Origin: Scenedesmus sp. ARA3
Taxonomy: Eukaryota; Chlorophyta; Chlorophyceae; Sphaeropleales; Scenedesmaceae
Length of the DNA stretch: 18,412 nt
Direction of reading: 5' to 3'
Assembly: GCA_004335835.1 (NCBI GenBank)
Contig: RWJK01000238.1
Location: 1 to 18,412 of the forward strand
The translations under genes were made by a program, and so were the position numbers. Positions 10,764 through 18,412 of the stretch are shown piece after piece (the first letter of the stretch is position 1; each line of letters starts with the position of its first letter). Under the pieces are notes generated by a model. That model saw nothing but the letters and a program-made list of their open reading frames with translations. It did not search any database and was not told the DNA's origin.

Positions 10764-13700
10764 GATCCTCCACCCCCAGCCCATGCTGCTGTTGGGGTGT
10801 CCACACAGCTGCAGCAGCAGCTGATGCAGCAACAACAAACGCAGCAGCCACAGCAACTGCAGCAGCAGCACCCCCAATTGCAGCAATTGGCAGTTGAGAC
10901 TACTGCACAGCAAACACAGCTGCCCCTGGGAGATACCCAGCAATGGTTGCAAGCGCCAGCTGCAGGACCTCTTGCAGCACTGGACCCTGCACAGGCACTA
11001 CAGCCGCAGCAGCAACAGCAGTTTGGCACAGCACAGCCCCAGCTGCAGCCGATACAGCAGCAGTACATCCAGCTGCAACAGCAGCAGCAGATGCAGATGC
11101 AGGCTGTTCTACTGCACCAGCAGCAGCAGCAGGCAGCCCTCCTGCAGCAGGCTGGCCTGCAGGCTGGCAGTGCATGGCCGGGCTACCTGACCCCTGCAGC
11201 ACCAACAGCAGCCCTGGCAGGCCCTGCCAACACATTCGCAGTGCAGCAGCAGCAGCAGCAGCATCTAGCAGTGGAGCCCCCAACTCAGCCCATTGCTATA
11301 CCTCAACAGCAGCAGCAGTGGCTGCCAGACATTGCTGTGCGTGGCCAGCCAGGGGTCATGAGCCCCAGCAGTGCCGCCAGTAGTCAGCTCAGCCCCAGGA
11401 GCCAGCTGCAGCTGCAGCACACACATAGCAGCAGCCTGCTGGCTGCTGCAGCAGCAAGGACAGACAGCGCCACTGGCCTCACTGCCGCCCAGCCCCTGGA
11501 GCTTGCTGCACAGGCTGCCCAGCAGCAGCAGCAGTTGATGCAGCAGCAGCTAATGCAGCAGCAGCTTCTGCAGCAGCAGCAGCAGGCACGGCTTGCAGGC
11601 ATCAGCAGCCCCCGCGCCTTTGTGCCGAGCCCGCTGAAGACGCAGCTCAGCATGCGGCAGCAGCTTGCAGCAGCTGTGGCGGATGACGGCGCTGCCGCAG
11701 CCTCGCTGCTGCTGATGGGTGCGTCACCCGGCAGCGGGCCGCGCCTGTCAGGTGAGCTGCAGGCCTGCTGTTGCCGAAAGAGGACATCGTTGCTGCTGCG
11801 GCTGCTGACTGCTGTGCATGTGCGCACTGATGGCCGCGGCAGCCAGCAGAAGGATCAACATTAGCAGCGGGACGCCGCACTAGTTGTGGGTTATGACCAT
11901 GCTCGCTAGGTCGCTCATTACCATGCCATACACCTGTATTACAGCAGCGTAGCAAGCTAACCGATGCCGGCGTGCTAAGCTGCTCCTGCCTGCTGCCTGC
12001 GCATACACATGCTTTCAGGCTGTGGCGCCAAGTCCCTCAGCCCGCGGCCCAGCCAGCAAGGCATGCAGGCAGCAGCAGCAGCAGCGGCAGCAGCGGCAGC
12101 AGGCCAGGCCATCACCCCGCAGGCATCTTTGCACATGTCACGTGCAGCCTCGCTCACAGCCTCTGCTGCTGCTGCACCAGCAGCAGGCCCAGCAGGTGCC
12201 AGCAAGCTGCGACCCAAAGCTGCTGCTGCTGCTGCTGCTGCTGTGGTGGACAGTGACGACACAGACTACAGCAGCTCAGATGACGACGATGACTATGAGT
12301 TTGGGGAGGCCAAGATCAAGCGCACATTCAGCAGGCAGCAGCGACGCCAGCGGCGCCAACAGCAGCAGCAAGCACAGCAGCAGGCGGTGCAGCAGCAGCA
12401 GCAGGTGGCAGCTGCAGCGCAGCAAGCAGCAGCGCAAGCAGCCGCCGAGCGGCCACCTAGCCAGCCGCAGTCGCCGCACCGGCCGCGTGGCGCATCCAAC
12501 GATGGCAGCGTGGCGAGTGCAGCAGGCAGCATGGGCGCGCCAAGCAGTGTGGTGGGGGCAGTGGTGGGCAGCTATGGCGCAGCCAGCAACGCCAGCAATG
12601 CTGTGCTGCCGCCTTTTGCTGTCGTCCCCGGGCGCGGCTCAAGCCCTCCACCAGCCACTCGCATTGAGCCTGCTGCAGAGTCAGCTGCGCTGCACAGCAT
12701 CAGCTTTGGTGCAGGCGCTGCTGCTGCAGGCAGCAGCCAGGGAGCCTCACCATTTGCTGCTGCTGGTGCCGCAGGAGCTGCTGCTGCTGCTGCTGGTGGG
12801 CTAGCGCTGGCGCCTGCTGCACTGTCAGGCAGCCTCAAGTCAGACGCCAGTGTGCCGCAGGAATGGCAGCAGCATGTGCAGCAGCAGCAGCGGGCACAGG
12901 CGCAGGCTGCAGGTGGTGCTGTGCCTGACGATGCAGCGTACAAAGCAGCAGCAGCAGCAGCTGCCTCTGGGGGTGGTGCTGGCGCCGCCTCAGTCGACAA
13001 CTCCAGGGGGCCTAGTGGCACTGGCACTGCTGAGTCGGCAGCAGCAGCAGCGGCACCCGGCAGCGCATGTGCAGCAGCAGCAGCAGCAGATGCAGCAGCA
13101 GCAGCGGCGGCCTTTGACCAGGCGGCGAGCAGGGAGGCATCCTTCAAGGAGCACTTTGCAGCTGCGGCAGCGGCAGCGGCAGCTGGTGCTGGTGGCACTG
13201 ATGCCAGCGCATCCCAGGGCGGGGCCGACCAGGGCAAGGGTGATGGCGGGCAGCAGGGCACCACTGAGCTGCAGGCGGAGTTCCAGGGCCTGTCCTTGTT
13301 TGAAGATGTGAGCTGCAGCAGCAACAGCAGCAGCAGCTGTTGGAAATGCAGCATCTGTGTCGGGCAGCGTTGCTGCGGCCTGGCATTGCCAGGGAGCTGC
13401 TTTGTCAGCAGCCGCTACAGCCATGCATGCTGCAGTCATGCTGCGCCATGCAACTGTTTGCCAGCTGCGGCCCTATGCATGCAAACGTAGCGAACGCACA
13501 CTGACGCCACTGATGCATGTGTGCCTTCCAACTCTGTGCAAACAGAGTGCAGAGCAGCATCTCTCTGTGTATCTCACCCTGTGCCCTGCTGCTGTGCACC
13601 GCCTGGCCTTGCTGTCTCCATAGATCAGGATGACGACGAGAGCTGAATGGATGCCCTCTATGCGTGATGTTCACTGTGCCGTGTTGCGCTGTGATGTGCT

Positions 13701-14617
13701 GCCCTGCTGCAGGACGATGACGACGAGGGCGAGGGCCTGGAGGAGCAGCGGCCCTGGCACAAGCGGCCCAAGGTGTGGCTGCACGTCGTGGCCTTTGGCC
13801 TGAGCGGCTGCCTGCTGCTGGTGGGCGTGGGCAGCCAGTTCGTGCCCTGGATGAACGTGGTGAGCGGCGGCTGCCAGTGGGGCCGCAGCGGCTAGCAGGG
13901 CGAGACATGTATCGCTGCATGGAGGCTGGTGCCAAGTTGTTACTGCAAAGAGGACGGGTGCGGCGTGCTGTGACCCTGGCGCGTCATGACAGGCACTGCA
14001 TGAGGTCAAAAGGCGCCACGGCATGCTGCTGCTCCCGTTCAGCGACGCTTGCGCTGCGTGCTGGCCTTGCTGCGCGCCCACCCACCCGCCCACCCACCCA
14101 CCCACGTCTGCATATGTATATGCTGCCCGCTGCTGCCGCCGCAGGTGAACCAGAACGGCATCGCGCTGTTCCGCTGGATGTACTTCTTCTGCGCGTGGCC
14201 GGTGCTGTGGGTGCTGGTCAACTGGGCCAACAACCGCATCTTCGCCTTCGTGGAGTGGCTCGTCTACAGGGACGCCATCACATACCTGGACAGGTGCGGC
14301 ACACAGCAGCAGCAACAGCAGCAGCTGGCTCTTTGCAAGCTGCCAGGGCAGGAGGGGCGGCATGCGCGTGCGGCGGCTGCACTGCATGCCAAGAACACAG
14401 CAGCTGCAGCCTGTGTGCGGCTGCCGTGCAACTTGCGTGCCCTGCGGCATGTGTGCGGCAGTTGCAGTGTGCAAGCCACACACACACACACAGGCCTGCT
14501 GCTGCAGCACCGGAGGCAGTGCAGCTTCTGGTGCTCTGCTGCCAGGCTGCGCTGCTGGCCACTGCGCACTGATGTTTGACATGCTGACCACACAACTCCC
14601 TCTGCCCTGCTTGTCGC

Positions 14618-14658
<41 letters not shown>

Positions 14659-17600
14659 AGTGTGCGGCGCACCGCGCGCAACCTGGTGTTCATGTGCCTG
14701 GTGCTGCCGTGGTTTGTGGTGTGCTTCTGGACGCTGTGGTGCGACACCGGCGGCTGCGAGCAGCAGGGAGAGTACAAGCGGGTGAGGCGCTTGTATGGTG
14801 GGCAGGGGCTGGGGGTCAGCGTTTGAGGTGGCAGGCAGGCGCATCCGTGCAGCGTGTGCTGCATATACGTGCACAAGCAGACGTGCAGACACCACTAAAG
14901 CATCGCTGGGTGCTGCAGAAGCTCCTGTTGGCATGCCGGTGTTGCCTCTTCTGCGCCTGTCGGCTCCCGCCGCATCTTTGCAGCAGCCTGCACGTTGCTC
15001 ACCCCCGCCTGACTGGTGGCTGGCTGCAAGTTCACTGTACAGTGTACTGCAACAGTGCTTGTTGTCGTCACAACCGCTCACTCATCAACGCCTCCTGCCT
15101 CCTGCCCCTCCCCCTGTCCCCAGGCCACGGACATTGTGTGGAAGCTGCTGGTGTGCCTCACGCTGTTCAGCCTGGCCAACTTCCTCAAGAGCTTCGTGAC
15201 CAAGCTGCTGTCCACACACTTCTACCGCACCGCGCACTTCAAGAAGGTCAAGGACGCCATGTGAGTGCTGCATGTGATTGAAGCGCACGGCAGCTACACC
15301 CTGTTGTTGCAGTTGTGTTTGCAACAGTGTCAGCAGCGCATGCAGTGCTGCCGCTGTTGAACCAGCTGCTGGACTCCCTTGCACACTGAAGTGCAGATAG
15401 CCACACTAGACTGCTGTAGCACATAAGACACCGCGGCGACAGCCTGCAGGACCGTGCATGCAAGACCGTGCATCACCAGCACATGCGTGTCTGGCTCTCT
15501 GCTGCCATGCCCCGCAGCGAGAAGGAGTACTACCTGCTGATGCTGAGCCAGCCGCGCCCCGCCAAGCCCGCCAGCGCAGCAACTGGCGAGCCTGGCCTGG
15601 CGCGCATGTCGCTGAGCAACCTGGTGGGATACTCATCAGCAGCGGCAGCAGCAGCAGCAGGCGGCGCAGACATGCTTGAGAAGCTGCGCCGCATCACGCT
15701 TGAGCGGGGCGAGGGCGAGGCCGGCAGTACTGGGCAGCATGCAGGCTTCAGGGAGCGGCTGCTGCATGGCAAGTCGTTCTCGACAACAGGTGAGGGGGTT
15801 GCTGCTGCTGGTGGGCTGGTGCAAGTGGAGGTGTGTGTGGTACAGCTGCTTTGGGGCTTGCAGGGCGCTGCTGCTTGGCCAGCCTGTGTTGGCGTCTGCT
15901 GTTGCCGGTGATTGCAGCAGCCTTGTTGTAGAGCAGCACTGGCTTGGCGCCCAGCTGAATGCAAGCTGCCCTGGAGAATGCTGCGCCGGCCGCGCCCATC
16001 TCATGCCTGCTGCTGACCCGCTGCCCTGCAGAGCTGGAGGCGCCTGCTGGCACTGACCAGGCTGGCCTGCAGCCGCTGGCCTCAAAGTCGGTCAACTTCC
16101 CAGCAGCGGCAGCAGCAGCGCTCCCCGCTGAGCCAGCAGCAGCAGCAGCGCAGCCTGGCCGCGGGCGCAGCCGCATCTGGGGCAGCCGCAGCAGCCGCAT
16201 GCAGCCCTGGCTGGAGGTGTCTGCCTCAGCAGGGTCAGGCTCTGTGGACGCTGCTGCTGCTGCTGCAGTGGCGTCTGCAGACACTGCTGCTGCTGCTGCG
16301 CTGCCTGCTGGGTGGCAGGTGGCTGAGCGGCAGCAGGGCCTGGGGGCGGGCTCTGCTGCTCATGTGGAGCTGGTGGGGACGGCACCTGCCAAGGCCCAGC
16401 AGCAGCAGCAGCAGCTTGTTGCTGGGCAGGCGACTGCCGCGCCTGTGGCACGCAGGTAACCGGCATGCAGGGGCCGCGGCAACAGTTTGCATGCTGCATT
16501 GCTGATCTGTCAGTTTCTTGTCGCCGATGTTGTGAGCTATGCGCATGTTGCTCGCGCAGAGCTTGACTTACAGCGAGTTCCTCTTGTTGCAAAGCTCATA
16601 GCTTTTGGTGGTGCTGACTTTGGCGATCTTCCTGCTGTGGCTGTCTGTTGCTGCGCTGTGCGCCTGCATGCATGCGTGCGCTGCAGGTGGGGCTGGTGGC
16701 GGCGCTCGGTCTCGCAGCAGGAGCAAATTTTGAGTGTTTTGCTGTGCTAATCATGGCAATGTGCTTGCGTTGCTGTCTGTCCCTGCGCGTGCTTGTGTCA
16801 GGTGGGGCTGGTGGCGGCGCTCAGCCTCGCAGCAGGAGCGGCTGCTGGACCCCCGCAGCGCCAGCTCAGCAGAGCAGCACGCCATCGCCATCCGCACAGG
16901 CTCCTCGCCACCCTCAGCTAATGCAGCAGCAGCAGCAGCAGCAGCAGCAGCGCAGCAGCAGGTGTCCTCACGTACTGGCAGTGTGGTGGGCAGCGGCAGC
17001 AGCCCCTTTGCTGGCAGTGCAGGCGGCATCCCGCTTGGCCCCGGCGCGCCAGTGCGCACCTTCACACAGGAGTCTGCCGGCGCAGCAGCAGCAGCAGCAG
17101 CTGGCAGCAGCGCAGCCACGCCGCGGGCCAGCATGGAACGCTCCAAGCAGAGCGGCATGCTGCGGGGGTCAGCGGGTGGCAAGGGGGGCGGGCCTGGGCT
17201 GGGGCGCAGCGCGTCCATGGCTGCTGGTGGTGGTGGGGGAGGTGGGGGTGGTGGCAATGTGTCGAGTGACCCGCTGCTGCAGGCTGGCATGTTGGAGAAG
17301 GTCAACGTGCTGGGCAAGCAGGTGGGGGGGGGGGCTGGGAGTTACCTCCAGATCAGGGATGCTGGCTGTGTGCTGGTGGTTGGTGCGCCTGCAGTGCTGC
17401 CGTGCTGGACAAGCCGGTTAGGGGGAGGGGGGAGGGGAGAAACATCCAGATCATAGAGGCTGGCTGTGTGCTGCTGGTTGGTGTGCATGCACTAGGGCCA
17501 GATCAAGGGCTGCTGGCTGTGTGCTGCTGCGGGGTGGGGGTGCCTGTGGTTGCCTCACCAGAAAGAGATGCTGGTGGCAGGATGTTTGCACTGCCTGCTG

Positions 17601-18129
17601 CCACATACGACGTATAGCTGAGTCGCACAGCACTGCAACACCTCCCCGCACCTTTGCTCTGCCACATAATCCTCCCATCCCCTTAGGTGGACACCAGCAG
17701 CATGCGCCCGGGCGAGTGGGAGCGGCTGCGCACCGGCATCGCGCTCAAGACCTTCACCGCGCTCATGAAGCGCTACCAGCACATGAGCGCGGCGGAGGAG
17801 GCGGCCAAGCTGCGCGAGGCGCGGCGCTTCGCCAAGGTGGGGGCCGGGGGTAGATTTTGCAGCTTTGCATTGATGCTGTTAGGGTGTGCATAACGCAGTG
17901 GTGTGGGCTGTTGACGTCTTGGTGCGCGTCCACCCAGGTGCACATACAGCAGCTTGCATGGATTCTTTATGTTTAGTCTAGTGTCTGCATTGCTGGATAG
18001 CTGGCTGAGGTTGGTGCATGACACTCCCAGCGCCTGCAGCACTAACCGCGGCCTGCGTTCTTGCCCTGCCTGCTGGCCTGCCTTGTTGCTGCAGGGCCTG
18101 TTCTACAACATCCGGGGCGATGCCAGCAG
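10764..18129 (+). CDS. MscS-like (MSL) mechanosensitive channel with long Gln/Ala-rich N-terminus, partial
   Basis: Exons are 10764-11751, 12019-13307, 13713-13859, 14145-14293, 14661-14781, 15124-15260, 15518-15789, 16032-16455, 16802-17321, 17687-17836 and 18095-18129. All junctions are phase-consistent. About 1410 residues lie in the window, counted from 10764, and both ends are missing. Residues 1 to about 759 are low complexity, poly-Gln then poly-Ala, with an acidic DSDDTDYSSSDDDDDYEF segment followed by a basic RQQRRQRRQQ patch. Four membrane segments follow near 780-802, 814-836, 865-885 and 901-925. The stretch TAHFKKVKDAIEKEYYLLML after the fourth, and FYNIRGDAS at the end, fit plant class II MSL proteins (six membrane segments). 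Segments 5-6 and the MscS pore/beta domain should lie downstream. The loop after segment 4 is unusually long (over 450 residues) and again Ala/Gln/Ser/Gly-rich. The start is unknown: the first in-frame Met is at 10824, but an upstream exon is more likely. The channel identity is strong and the N-terminal edge weak. Confidence 0.88.
10800..13190 (+). repeat. CAG/GCA/GCT trinucleotide-rich coding region
   Basis: Across the first two MSL exons, CAG codons (Gln) dominate to about 11600. GCA, GCT and GCG codons (Ala) dominate from about 12060. Runs are short and interrupted by CAA or GCG, unlike the perfect CTG tracts in the introns. Confidence 0.9.
13629..13640 (+). repeat. Short copy of the start of MSL exon 3, with acceptor-like CAG
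   Basis: GATGACGACGAG at 13629-13640, preceded by ATCAG, matches 13716-13727 at the start of the true exon (13713), 87 nt downstream. Splicing to it would give Asp-Asp-Asp-Glu-Ser and then stop (TGA at 13644-13646). The match is only 12 nt, so chance cannot be excluded. Confidence 0.5.
14077..14104 (+). repeat. (CCCA)7 microsatellite in MSL intron 3
   Basis: Seven tetranucleotide units, one of them CCCG, lie about 40 nt before the acceptor of the exon at 14145. Confidence 0.95.
14477..14492 (+). repeat. (CA)8 microsatellite in MSL intron 4
   Basis: Eight perfect CA units lie within the intron 14294-14660. Confidence 0.95.
14619..14657 (+). repeat. (CTG)13 abutting the acceptor of the MSL exon at 14661
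   Basis: Thirteen perfect CTG units run directly into the CAG acceptor, so no other polypyrimidine tract exists at this 3' splice site. Confidence 0.97.
16687..16724 (+). repeat. 38-nt copy of the start of the MSL exon at 16802, with its own acceptor
   Basis: The 38 nt after CTGCAG at 16681-16686 match the first 38 nt of the true exon (16802-16839) at 36 positions, with a spacing of 115. The two differences are G for A and T for C. Splicing here would keep the frame for about 20 residues (WGWWRRSVSQQEQ...) and then meet TAA. The identity ends abruptly after CAGCAGGAGC. Confidence 0.95.
17307..17550 (+). repeat. Degenerate tandem repeat that includes an exon end and its donor site
   Basis: The exon end and donor GTGCTGGGCAAGCAGGT (from 17307) recur as GTGCTGGACAAGCCGGT (from 17402), 95 nt downstream. 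Each is followed by a G-rich run and then CCAGATCA (17348, 17446) with GCTGGCTGTGTGCTG. A third, shorter unit starts with CCAGATCA at 17498. The first G-run is G11 at 17324-17334. Confidence 0.85.
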
Positions 18130-18412
18130 GTGCGGCCAGGGCTGTGGTGGCTCATGCATGCAGGGGCACCCACAGGCCAGGTCAACCTAGGGTGGCTGGA
18201 AGGGGGCAGGTGGCAGCTGCTGGCACCTCACCCAGCGACTGCTTCAGTGACAGCAGCAGCGTATGGCAGTGCCAGCTTGCTTGCATCATCATAGCATCAT
18301 CGCAGTCGGCAGTTGACCACAAACTGATTAATACAGTCTGCTGGCTTCTTCATAACCAGCCCTTGCACCCAGCCATACCATCCACTGACTGCCGTGCCTG
18401 CGCCGCCCCCCC
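18130..18412 (+). other. Intron sequence of the MSL gene to the window edge
   Basis: After the donor at 18130 (CAG|GTGCGG) no further exon is recognised. The next exon, expected to encode the last membrane segments and the pore, must lie downstream. The window ends in a C7 run. Confidence 0.6.

Noticed and set aside
12572..13354. Minus-strand Ala/Cys-rich open frame (260 codons)
   Set aside because: It is a shadow of the Ala-rich MSL exon; GC-rich trinucleotide repeats stay open in several frames on both strands.
2993..14657. Repeat tracts considered as a CRISPR array
   Set aside because: They are simple trinucleotide microsatellites in introns of eukaryotic genes, without spacers of regular length.
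13671..14876. Long minus-strand open frame (401 codons) with poly-Gln
   Set aside because: It is the reverse complement of three MSL exons and their introns. Its poly-Gln is the mirror of the (CTG)13 tract. The + strand exons have clear homology and consistent splice phases.
14278..15081. Minus-strand open frame (267 codons) rich in Ala, His and Gln
   Set aside because: It spans two MSL introns and one membrane exon, has repeat-driven composition and no recognisable domain.

Overview
This is nuclear DNA from a green alga. It is probably a chlorophyte of the Chlorophyceae (Chlamydomonadales or Sphaeropleales type), but I cannot name the species. The grounds are intron-dense genes with GTGAG-like donors and TGCAG acceptors, GC-rich sequence saturated with CAG/CTG/GCA trinucleotides, long untranslated flanks, a TGTAA-type poly(A) signal after one gene, and products that are chloroplast or plant-type proteins. 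No bacterial, organellar, tRNA, rRNA, CRISPR or complete transposon feature is visible.

Layout, all genes head-to-tail on the + strand: 1-1271, flank and presumed promoter. 1272-4067, a complete 7-exon gene for the chloroplast double-GroES co-chaperonin Cpn20 (242 aa). 4068-5433, 3' UTR and intergenic DNA. 5434-9342, a complete 9-exon gene for the thylakoid-lumen photosystem II assembly factor HCF136/Ycf48 (412 aa). 9343-10763, HCF136 3' UTR, intergenic DNA and the unresolved 5' end of the next gene. 10764-18129 and beyond, eleven exons of a plant-type MscS-like mechanosensitive channel (MSL class). This gene has a very long Gln/Ala-rich N-terminal region and four visible membrane segments, and its pore domain lies beyond the window.

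The first two proteins both act in building chloroplast complexes: Cpn20 as partner of the Cpn60 chaperonin, HCF136 in early PSII reaction-centre assembly. The third is a membrane channel. There is no operon logic, since each gene has its own flanks.

The most unusual signal is not a gene. Partial tandem copies of exon edges, together with their splice sites, sit inside introns of two of the three genes. HCF136 exon 4 has three upstream copies of its first 16 nt. The MSL gene has one clear and one weak copy of an acceptor-plus-exon-start, and one copy of an exon-end-plus-donor. Where I followed the reading frame, every acceptor copy leads to a premature stop. Separately, tracts rich in CTG, five of them and up to 13 perfect units, lie directly before five 3' splice sites across all three genes, while exons carry the CAG/GCA phase. 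The two GroES halves of Cpn20 also share matching intron positions.
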